A stretch of 64,000 nt of DNA, taken from Toxorhynchites rutilus septentrionalis. Lineage: Eukaryota; Arthropoda; Insecta; Diptera; Culicidae. A program made the translations under genes and the position numbers. A model generated the notes under the pieces. That model was not told the DNA's origin. It ran no database searches and saw nothing but the letters and a program-made list of their open reading frames with translations. The stretch spans positions 263,461,598 to 263,525,597 of the forward strand of contig NC_073746.1 of assembly GCF_029784135.1 (NCBI RefSeq), written 5' to 3'. Below, piece after piece: positions 10,854 to 20,290 of this stretch; position 1 is the first letter of the stretch; each line of letters opens with the position of its first letter.

Positions 10854-10972
10854 TACTGTGGATGTTTTATCTATTTTATTTGCTGTTTCAATGTTCAGTG
10901 CTAAAAAAGGTAAGAATCTACTACACATGGATGAACAAATGACCATTTGTGCAAAAATCTTCATTAATTGCA

Positions 10973-11531
10973 TGATTCTAATTCCGAACATAAGATGTTT
11001 GAACACATTATTTTCAGGCAAATACAGCGATAGGAATACAAGAAATACACTCCAATCCTGGAGCAACAATATAAAAGACCATTTATTAACTAATGTTTGT
11101 AAGCTCCATTGTTGCAAAACGTAGGTCGCAGGCACAAACCAACGAGAGTGAAATTGATTTTCATACTCAGGTTTTGTGTGCAATAACTTATGAAGTCGTC
11201 AGCGATTCCTAAAGACTTCGGAGCGTTACGTCGCCTTATAGAGGGCGCATGGGTTGAGTGATCAAGATACGAGTAACATATCACTTACATTTTTGTGGTT
11301 CGGAATTTGATTCAGTGACATTTTTTTTTAGTTTTTCACTATGAATATTTATTTGTAAATCAATTGTAGTCGAATGAAAAAAGGCGAGATGGCATTAGAT
11401 CTAGTCGTTTAATGCAATTTGAAGAGATTTGGCATCAACAATTATTCTTTTCGTGAACCCCTATTTTATGTACCGTTCCCACGGATAATTTTACGGTTTT
11501 CAAAAACTCAAAATTTGAAGTCTTTGTGGCA
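10973..11531. other. Gene-free region
   Basis: No gene or repeat terminus recognised. The minus-strand open frames at 10839-11284 show no domain. Confidence 0.4.
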
Positions 11532-11702
11532 CTAGTAAACAAGCAAACCATTTGCCATGACAATTGTCATGCGTAAATGCGAAAACAGAATAGAAACATA
11601 CGGTACGAAGCATGATGTCGACGCCAACCTCTCTCAGTTTCTATTCTGTTTTCGCATTTTCGCATGACAATTGTCATGACAAATGGTTTGCTTGCTAGTA
11701 AA
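11532..11702. mobile_element. hAT-type MITE (155 bp hairpin) with 8-bp target duplication
   Basis: The element at 11540-11694 is almost entirely two inverted arms of ~58 bp (left starts CAAGCAAACCATTTG, right ends CAAATGGTTTGCTTG) that differ at about two positions, around a ~40-nt spacer. The direct repeat CTAGTAAA flanks it exactly (11532-11539 and 11695-11702). An 8-bp duplication of the form nTnnnnAn and a terminus beginning CA fit hAT transposases. It is too short to code and depends on an enzyme elsewhere. The near-perfect arms suggest recent insertion. Confidence 0.85.
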
Positions 11703-11739
11703 TAATGTTCGATAGAGCTGAAATTTTGCCTAGGGTATT

Positions 11740-11935
11740 TTTTTACGCATAGTTCTCACGTATTACTTTTTGGAAAATTTCACTTTTATTCATAAAACGA
11801 TGTTTTTTATGCATAATATCACGGAAAAACGCAGAAGAAAAAATATTGTTTGTTCTCAGTGTTTAAAAAAAAACAACAAGTTTAATTGTCCCATGTTATT
11901 GTTATGTTATATTCTAGGTGTAACTGTTCCACCAT
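11740..11935 (+). repeat. Interspersed repeat, family H, copy 1
   Basis: Aligns with 29140-29325 through blocks such as TTCATAAA-CG-TGTTTTTTATGCATAAT, TGTTTGTTC and AATTGTCCCATGTT, ending in a CCACCATG motif. No termini or coding potential were identified. Confidence 0.5.
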
Positions 11936-12974
11936 GAATTTTAAGCCCGTAATCAAGCTTGATTGATTCAAGTGAGAAGATTCCCTCACATTTCATTCAA
12001 CAATACTTTAGTAGTCTATTGCTCAACTGAAATGCTTAAAGCTTCTGGTAGACAAACATGGAAGAAAACTTTGATTGCGTTTTTCTCAATTCCTGATTTT
12101 GGAACATGGTACAACTATGCGTAGAACGGCAGAATACATCTCCAAGATTTTTTTTTAAGTTTCTTTTTAACCAATTGTCATTGGCTGCTAGAAAAAAAAG
12201 GTTTTGTTTAACGTAAGAACATTGTTTCACATTCATTCACAATTTAGTTTTATGAATAATTTGCATTGAAAAAATAAACGGTCGAATAAAGCCCTCTGCG
12301 TCTTTGCTAAAAGTGTTACTTATTTTTTATTCAAATCATTATCAAATTTCAATAATGTATCAATTTTGATTTGAGGCATGAGAATATTTTTTTTATTTAT
12401 TTATGATTTTTTATTGAATAAAAGTCAGTTATTAAAAAAAATCTGAATCTCAGGTTGAAAAAATAATACATTGGAACCGTGGATTGTGGATTGAGGTGTT
12501 AGTTCTTATCACAAATATTCTGATAGAAGAAAAGTGAAGAAGGATCGATTTCGTTGAGGCATTTTTTTTCTTCAAAGTGAATTCTTCGGAAACTGTCTTG
12601 GAACACCATTATTATATATTGCAACATTGCGAAAAGAAAATATGCCGATAAAAAAATTGCTTCATGTTAAAACTCAACACTGAACTTTGAACAACCCAAA
12701 AACCACCCAGGAAGAATAAATCTCATGAAAACATTTCATGAGTCCAAAATTTAGTGTATTTTATTATTCACAAATGAACATATTTGTGATCATGAAACTC
12801 ATAATAATAAAAAGCACCCCTTCCTCGAGATATTTCAAATTTATATTTAACACATTCGAACAATATACGGAAATACACCGTTTCCATAATTTACTCGTGA
12901 TTCTCCAATAACAACAGTAGGTTTCCTGAAATGTGTGATCAATTTTTCACAACTCAAACTTTTACGCCAAGACG
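11936..12974. other. Gene-free AT-rich region
   Basis: I see no gene, RNA or transposon end in this stretch. Confidence 0.4.
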
Positions 12975-12985
12975 ATTGGATGATT

Positions 12986-13094
12986 TTTTTTTTATTAAAT
13001 CGTTTATTTTTACAGGCTCAGTTACATAAGTTTAAAGGAGCCAAACTCTTAACTATATTTCTACTAGCATATATTAACATGTTTCCTTAATTCT
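12986..13094 (-). mobile_element. Short retroposed 3' end with poly(A), minus strand
   Basis: A 109-bp insert begins on the plus strand with a T run (poly(A) on the minus strand) and is bounded by an exact 11-bp target duplication ATTGGATGATT (12975-12985 and 13095-13105). This is the signature of a strongly 5'-truncated LINE or a retroposed 3' UTR. The insert has no coding capacity, so its parent cannot be named. Confidence 0.75.
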
Positions 13095-13394
13095 ATTGGA
13101 TGATTGGATGAATACAGAAAATTTTGAAGCTTGGAATATATCGAGAGCACAAGAAATTAATTAAAAATTAAAAATTAAGTGAACTTTGGGATGCTTTCTA
13201 TGTTTTTCTATCGAAAAATATAGTTTCGAAAGAATAAAATTAGAAGGAAAAAATGATCTTATTATATTTCAAACTATTCATAAAGCTACTTATGTTCATG
13301 TTTCAAACTGTTTTTTTTTCTATCCAATAGTTGGACCAATAATATGTTTTGTTTTTTCTTATTTTCCGAGTCGTATCGAAGTAATAAAAGAATC

Positions 13395-13466
13395 TGGAAA
13401 TACCGGGGATCGAACCCGGGGCCTTTCACATGCAAAGCGAACGCTCTACCACTGAGCTACATCCCC
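13395..13466 (-). tRNA. tRNA-Ala (TGC)
   Basis: Read on the minus strand, a full cloverleaf folds: acceptor GGGGATG with TATTTCC (three G-U pairs), D-stem GCTC/GAGC with loop AGTGGTA, anticodon stem TTCGC/GTGAA (one G-U), anticodon loop TTTGCAT giving TGC, and a perfect T-stem CCGGG/CCCGG with loop TTCGATC. The discriminator is A. Internal promoter boxes are intact (A-box TAGCTCAGTGGTAGAGC, B-box GGTTCGATCC). A TTTT termination run lies just downstream on the minus strand (plus 13386-13389). The G-U pairs in the acceptor are weaker than usual for tRNA-Ala, so it could be a slightly decayed copy. No SINE body follows, which favours a genuine tRNA gene. Confidence 0.85.
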
Positions 13467-14990
13467 TGACAGAGTTCACAAACCGATAATACGCAGGATA
13501 CACTCCCGACAGTAAGTATCTGTACGGCTTCGAGCAATCAGATTGAACGCCATCATCTGAGGTTTACAAAACAATATGACGGAAGCAATTTTATCATTTA
13601 AAAAATATTCTACTATTTCGGTGTTCGCGTTTGGCGAGTTCTATGAAAGTCCAATTTAAGCAGCGCCGCCGCAAGCAAATAAACAGAAAGTCATGTATAC
13701 ACACACACTATCCGCTTAACGCCAGCTAGCCAGAAAGGCGAGAGGTAGGAGGTCATAAAATCGCTAGACGACCCGTAAAGTGAAAAAAAAAAGAAAATCG
13801 AAGAAAAATTAATTAGTTTCGACATCGTTATAAACTCTTATAACCTCGTGTTGATCGCCTCAAACAGACACATTATTTTGAGCGGGGTTCCACTTCAACT
13901 CTAGGGCTATCAGCGAGGGAATTCCCGGGAAAGATGTGCCGAAAACATCTAACGCACGAGGAAAGACGCTGGATGATATATTTCAATGAACTTTTTTCTC
14001 TTCCCAAATCGAAATCTTTACTTTTATTCTTTTTTATGACGATAAGGTCATAAAATTCTTGTTTACGGGCTCCTATATACCGTTGTACAATTTCCTCCGT
14101 TCGGTTCTAAAGCGGCGTTTATTTAAATTTCGTCAGTCGAAGTATTACGCCGACCGGAGTAAATTTGATTGGCGAAATAAATTGAAATTATTTATTTGTT
14201 GTGACAAATGCAACAAAATACCACAATGATTTGCTCATAAGAGAGAATGAAAATTCATCAGAAAATGGCTCCTCATAACCAATCAACTAATTCAGCGCTA
14301 TCAACAGCATTTCCCCCCACAGCTTGGGTAAGCCTTGGTAAACAAATGATGTCGAAATTTTGATTAATGACTATCCTAAATTCGCCAATATTGCGCAGCT
14401 ATTAATTAACACGATCGGTGGAAGTATTCCTACCTGAGATTTTTTTCCCGCATAGAAACCCGAGTGTGTGATATAACCCAACTGACCCAACGCGCATGTA
14501 ACCCACCCTCCGCTACCTGCCCAGCTGGTACCGTTCTGACCGAACGGTCCCATTCGTTATCATAATTGATTGATTACCGAAGCTCGCTAACGAAGCTTAA
14601 AAATGTGGTTAAAAATCAACGCACCTGGCAACGTCATCATCCCGTCCAAACCGTCGCATCATAATTAATACTCCCCTCTCGAGCTTGGGTGGGTCCACAC
14701 ACACACACACAACAACGCTTAGCCACGACGGTTCCAGGTTTCTATTTGGGAGGAGTGACGGGCTCATGGATCTTGCTTGCCCTCTTGCTCCGCCACTGGC
14801 ACCGGGCCAAGAAACAAACGGGTAGGCAATTAGTAAACAAGACAAACCAAAATTTTTGACAAACCACTTTCACGATTATGACCTTTAGCCTGGCGCTGAT
14901 GAAAAGCGCCATGTGGTGAGTTCGGTGTGGAAAGACAGGGTTGCATTCTGGGGATTCTGAGCGAAAAAAAAAACATTCGAGTTCCACGAA
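13467..14990. other. GC-richer single-copy-looking DNA without a visible gene
   Basis: Base composition is more balanced than in the repeat-rich parts, with a short (CA)n run at about 14697-14713. Open frames near 14371-14987 on the minus strand have no domain and overlap one another in different frames. This could be intronic or intergenic regulatory DNA, but nothing in the sequence decides it. Confidence 0.35.
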
Positions 14991-14999
14991 TTTATTTTC

Positions 15000-15940
15000 T
15001 TGGTAGCGGAAAAGGGGGGAATTTGGACCACCTAAGGTCTAAATAAAAAATGTCACATTGTATACTGAGCTACACTTGTTTTCTCTCAATTAATAATGTT
15101 TAATCATTATATCGAGCTTCAAACTACCGAATATATCATAAAATAAAAGAGATGATTTTTGAACATTAAAATTTGATGCGGGGTGATTTGGACCGTCTGT
15201 GTTTCATCGAAAAAAACATGCTTATGTTTATGTAAAGTATTTTGGGATAATGTTACAATCAGTAACAGTGTTTTGGGATCGATACCAGGTTTCTTGGACA
15301 GATTCCAGACCAGAAAAATTGGATTGACACCATCTAGAATTCTGCATGAATCTTTTCACTGTTGTTCGAGCATTTTCAAACACTTTCGTTGTTGGTCAAA
15401 GAAAATCCGTTCTTGATGGCCTGAGCTGCTCTTTCAAGCTCCTTCTTATTCCAACATTGTCTGTCCATTCTCTTTTTGTAATTCCGTGACATCTGGAATC
15501 AATTAGATCAAAGAAAAGCCTCAAACCAGTAGAAACAATTCACCTCACACAACATGCATAAATTAAGATGCAATTAATTTCATTTATTGTTATCAAACTT
15601 ACAGTTTCGCTGCATCAAATTGTTCCTCTTCTGTAGGAGAACAGAACTTTACTGCACAATACTCGAAAAGTTTGTTTAATCAGCGGGAAAAACCTTGAAA
15701 CCACGATCGGAAAACTCACATTTTTTGACAATCAAAGTGCTTGCTGTGTTCATGCCTGTTCATGCCTGTTTCCTTTCACCTGTCGAATTTTACCAAAGTT
15801 TTTTTACGTTAGTTATATACGGTTCAATAACAAAAGATTTTGACATTATCAAAAATCCAAGTTGAGCCGTACTTTTTGAGATAAAGGGGTGGCCCAAATC
15901 ACCCCGTATGTCCAACTCACCCCGTGTTACCCTACCACAC
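15000..15940. repeat. Possible DNA element with GGGGTGATTTGGACC-type ends
   Basis: The motif GGGGTGATTTGGACC occurs near 15178, with a related form GGGGGAATTTGGACCACC near 15014. The inverse GGCCCAAATCACCCC, followed by CAACTCACCCCGTGTTACCC, lies near 15890-15935. These are degenerate inverted ends about 0.9 kb apart and suggest an old non-autonomous transposon. No clear target duplication. Confidence 0.35.
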
Positions 15941-16075
15941 ATTTTGTAAACGGTATATACGATGTACATTAGTCGTGCGGTAAGTGTGCGAGAAAGGAAG
16001 CCCAGTTAACGACATTCACTTGCTAACAAGACCGGTATGTAAAACGTCAAATAAAATTGTAGGGAACTTCAATGA

Positions 16076-16234
16076 TTTTTTTTTTTTTTTTTATCTGTAT
16101 TATAGTGATTTTCAACTCATTTGGCTGGTTCGTCACTTTTACTTCCATTTTTGGAAGAATGTCGGGAGTGAGAATTGAACTCGTGACCTTCAGCGTGAGA
16201 GGCATGGATGTTACCACTACACCAGATCGCCTCC
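16076..16234 (-). mobile_element. tRNA-related SINE (family 2), copy 1
   Basis: On the minus strand the element starts GGAGGCGATCTGGTGTAGTG, has an A-box-like GGTGTAGTGGTAACATCC and a B-box-like GGTCACGAGTTCAATTCTC, and ends in a poly(A) run (T run at 16076-16092 on the plus strand). It is bounded by a 10-bp target duplication ACTTCAATGA (16066-16075 and 16235-16244). It is short and non-coding. The same family is at 44406-44511 and starts again at 63961. Confidence 0.88.
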
Positions 16235-16244
16235 ACTTCAATGA

Positions 16245-16837
16245 ATTGTTTGATTCGCGTTGATTGCATTGAGCTTTGTACTCCGAATTTGGGAAGCGAC
16301 AATGACAATAATGGATTTTCAGGTGGAATGAACACATTTTAAAATAATAATTAATAATGATAAATAATCCAATCAAACTCCCAATGTTTAAAACTGCCTT
16401 CGAGCCTCCTAGTTCGACAGAGAATAATTTGTATCCCAAACTCGAATGTCGCCACTAGACGTCAACACTATACACTATATCGCGAAATTGGATTAACAAA
16501 AGGTTCACTCAACGCTCAAACGTTTTTGTATTGAGTGCAAAATCATACCATACCGCATTGAGCGCGGTATGAAATATAATTTAGGGTAATTAATTTTCCG
16601 TAATTTAATCAGTGTTTTTGTCATGAGAAAAAATGTAATTTTTCATAACATCTTATATTACATTCAAGTACCCCTCACAGCAAAATTTTACATTGAATAT
16701 GACGACAATTATTTACACGTTTCTGCTCAACGTCGCCCAGCTAAGAAGCGGTCCAGTTATCGAACGACTACTGTATACATAAGGTGTAGTAAAGAGATTT
16801 TGACGTAGGACTACGTCTTTGATTTCTTTATATATAG
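16245..16837. other. Gene-free region ending in a GACGTAGGACTACGTC palindrome
   Basis: No gene recognised. At about 16802-16817 lies GACGTAGGACTACGTC, the palindrome-like end motif of repeat family E seen elsewhere in the window, here without the rest of that element. Confidence 0.4.
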
Positions 16838-17083
16838 CCTATGGTGGCATGGTGTACATTTTGTTTATTGGTCCAAAAAATAAACTATGCAAAAAAATTT
16901 CGATTTTCCAAATTTCGAGGATCAAAAAATCAAAACTTTGAGCGCTTTGAGACACCCCTAAGCCAAGTCCGATTGGGCTGAAACTTTGCACCGATCATTT
17001 TTTGGGCCAATAAACAAAATGTACATGGTCGGTTTATGAAATTCGATGATGAAATTTGTTCCATACATCCATTGCCACCCTAA
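16838..17083. mobile_element. Short inverted-repeat MITE, family F
   Basis: Inverted ends share GGTGGCA-TGG and TGTACATTTTGTTTATTGG; the right arm carries about 45 bp more than the left. A TATAGCC-like motif occurs just outside both ends. It directly abuts a family A element on its right. No coding capacity. Confidence 0.6.
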
Positions 17084-17086
17084 TAT

Positions 17087-17965
17087 AGCCTTATAATGCC
17101 AAACCGTTATAGTGGTTCTCAGATTTTCGTGAAAAGTGGTAAATTTGTTGTTTATAGCTTAATATTAGACCCCTATTGTTTTAATTCTTAATTTTTAATT
17201 TTTTTAATTTGGATGCCTATTTTAGGGTGGTCCGAAAAATCAATTTTTTCCCATTTTTTTCCAAAAATGACATTTTTCAAAAAATCATATATTTTAAACA
17301 ACTAGACCGATTCAGATGATCGATATATCAAATTAAAGCCAGTTTTTTGAAAAATAACTCCACTTTCCAGAAATTTGAATTTTGTTTTTGTAATTATTGA
17401 TTTTAATTGTATTTTTTATAGTTTTCATAGTCTCGGGACCAAGAACGCTATATATTTTATATATTTTTTTTCTTGAAAGCAGAGGATTTTTTACATAGCA
17501 TATCCAAAAATCACAGATGTGTTCTGTTTCGTTCTTGAATTATGATTTTTCAAAGTTAACTGGTAGTCCAAAAAATTATTGCTCCTCTTTTTTTTCCAAA
17601 AATGCTTATCAGCTTATCGACATATTTAATTGAGGTCAATGAGCTGGTCTTCTTTGAAATAATATAACCTTGCAAAAAAAACGTATCTCTTTTCGTAAAA
17701 ACCTAGTCTAGTCGCAAGTCGCTGGACGACGACTAAAATCCAGTTAACTTTTAAAAATCATAACTCAAAAATGAAAAAGTCCACATCCCAGATTTTTTGA
17801 TATGTTATGTAAATAATCCTCGACTTAAAAATATAAAAAAATGCGACCTGAGACTATGAAAACTGATATTGTTCATAAGGTGTTTCTTCGAGGTGGTGAA
17901 CATTTTCAATGGGGTAACTTTTTTGAAATTCGGGATGACCATTTCCATTGGTACCCTACTGTATA
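17087..17965. mobile_element. Palindromic MITE, family A, copy 2 (degenerate)
   Basis: The left end (ATGCCAAACCGTTATAGTGG) matches the family A terminus. Two large inverted arms, about 17390-17580 and 17735-17890, share for example AACTTTTAAAAATCATAACTCA against its inverse. The right terminus is eroded, ending in ACCATTTCCATTGGTACCC. Overall, a ~0.9 kb foldback with dyad near 17640. Confidence 0.65.
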
Positions 17966-18179
17966 CAGAAGGACCACCCTACGAAATTTAAAATATGGTA
18001 TGTAACGAAGAGTTCAAGAGATTTTAAAATAGGCAACAATCGAAAACGAGCAACATCACGTGCTAGCAAAGCAGCTATCAAAAATTAACTGAACATTTAA
18101 AATAATGGGCCGAATATTCAGCATAAGAGCATGACTACCAACATAACGCCACAAAAAAGTCGAAAATCGAAATTCATAA

Positions 18180-20290
18180 GATGTGATAGTTTTTGATGTT
18201 CAAATTTACATTAAAAAAAATATTAAAAACATATATCAAATTATTTTCAAAAATTTACACTGAATCAAATAATTTTAAAAAAATGAAAAATTACATGCTT
18301 GAAATATTCAAAAAAGAATTGGACTACTTTTTTTTTTAAATTCTGGTCGAATTATGAAATGTAGAAAATTGTTGAAATTTTCATGAAAATACCAATTTTA
18401 AAAAAATCGCTGAAAAAAAAATATTTGCAAAATTAAAATTCTTTTTTCTCAAAAAAGTTTTTTTTTAAATTCTCAAAAAAAACTATAAACTAAATGAATA
18501 GCCTTTACAATTTACATCAAGTCTTCCATACATCGGAAGATGGGCACTTTCACAGGGAAAAAGTTTTTCTAACAACAAATTCTTCATGTTTTCTTTTGAA
18601 AAAATTACAACTAATCCTAATTTTGTTTAATGCCAAGATAGCCATGTAGTGTATTTGACAAAGTTTTAGATCTTATTCAAATATGAACTTTCGGCGAAGA
18701 CGTTAACTTTCTATCTTTTATAGTTTCTTGAATAGAAGGCATTTTTGTATGGAGACTGAAAAAATCCTGAAAAAATAATATTTTACCCGTAACATTTTTG
18801 TGTGTAAATTCTCGCGTTTCACATGTTCTTCGCATGTTTCTAAATAGAAACAAGCAGAGCAGAGCAAAACGCGATAATTTATACATAAAAATGTTACGAA
18901 TTAAACATTAATAGTAGTTTTTCAAATAAAAACATGAAATAGTTGTGGTTCGAAGTTTTTTTTCCCTGTAAAAGAGCCCATCTTCCGATTTATAGATGCC
19001 TCGTTGTAAATTGTATGGGCTATTCATATCTATTTTTTCAGAATTTTAAAAAACACATGGCTTCGAAGAAAAATAATTTTAATTTTCCAAATATTTTTTT
19101 TCTAAAATTTTTTTCAAATTTGTTTCATATTTTTTAAAGAAAATATAAACAATTTCCTACATTTCATTATTTGACTAAAATTTTGTAGGTCCGACAGATT
19201 TTGTGTAAGATTTTTTTTTAAATTTGGACTTTTTTTTACTTTTTTTCAAAAAATCTTAATTTAAGAACTATAAGATCTAAAACATGTTGGTTAAAGAATG
19301 AAATGTAGTAAATTATTTTGGTTTTCATTAAATAAAATTTTGAATGAAAATTTCATTGAAAAAAAAATATTTTAAAAATTACAAATTTATTTTTTCGAAA
19401 ACATGTGTTTTTGAATTTCTAGAAAAATAGATATGAATAGCCCATACAATTTCCAACAAGTCACCCATACATCGCAAGATGTGCACTTTTACAGGGAAAA
19501 ATGTTTTCGAACAACAACTTTTCTATGTTTTTTTTTTTTGAAAAATTACTATTAATGTTTAATTCGTAACATTTTTATGTATAAATTATCGCAATCTACA
19601 TGCTCTGCTAACTATTTTCTATTCAGAAACATGTCAAGAACATGTCAAATGTGAGAATTTACACACAAAAATGTTATGAGTAATACATCAATTTTTTCAG
19701 GAGTCTCCATACAAAAATGCCTTATATTCCGGAAACTATAAAAGATAGAAAGCTGACATTCTCGACATATTTGAATAAGATCTTAAACTTTATCAAACAA
19801 ACTATATGGCTGTCTTGACTTTGAACAAAATTATGATTACTTGTATTTTTTTCAAAAAAAAACATGAAAAAATTGTTGTTAGAAAAACTTTTTTCCTGTA
19901 AAAGTTTCCATCTTCCGATGTATGGACGACTTGTTGAAAATTATAAGGACTATTCATATAATTTTTTTGAGAATTTAAAAAAATACGTTTTTGAAAAAAA
20001 AAATAGTTTTATTTTTTTAATATTTTTTTTCGGCGAAATGTTTTTTGAAAAAAAAATTAGATGTTTTTTAATGAAAATTTAAACAGTCTTTTACATTTCA
20101 TCCTTTGAATTTTGTAGGTATCATAGTTTATTGAATAATAAATTGTTTTTACCCTTTTCAAAAAGTAGTCTATTTTTTGAAATTTTCAAGTATGTCAAGT
20201 TGCTTAACTGACCCATGTCTTTACATCCACGACGTTTCACTGCTATCTAAGATGGTGCCAACTTCTAAGACGAGTTGGCATGAAATTCAT
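18180..20290. mobile_element. Large (~2 kb) inverted-repeat element, family C, copy 1
   Basis: The left half (about 18280-19030) and right half (about 19430-20190) are inverted copies. Landmarks read in opposite orientation in the two halves include ATACATCGGAAGATGGGCAC, GTATGGAGACT, GTAACATTTTTGTGTGTAAATT and GGACTACTTTTT near the outer edges. The dyad is near 19230. To the right, 20195-20290 carries a GTTTCACTGCTATCTAAGATGG block also found at the ends of the relatives at 24690-25190 and 40680-41960. Very AT-rich, with no transposase. Its transcripts would fold into long double-stranded RNA. Confidence 0.7.

Larger units (their letters stand above)
9109..10972 (+). repeat. Local duplication, right copy, interrupted twice
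   Basis: Second copy of the 8742-9025 unit, same orientation, split by a SINE (9155-9428) and a DD37E transposon (9555-10853). The split points correspond to continuous sequence in the left copy (CAGGTTTCGAAACA and TTTTTCAGTTTTTGTAG), so both insertions came after the duplication. Confidence 0.75.

Noticed and set aside
15000..15940. An LTR retrotransposon
   Set aside because: The end motifs are inverted rather than direct, and there is no gag or pol coding sequence.
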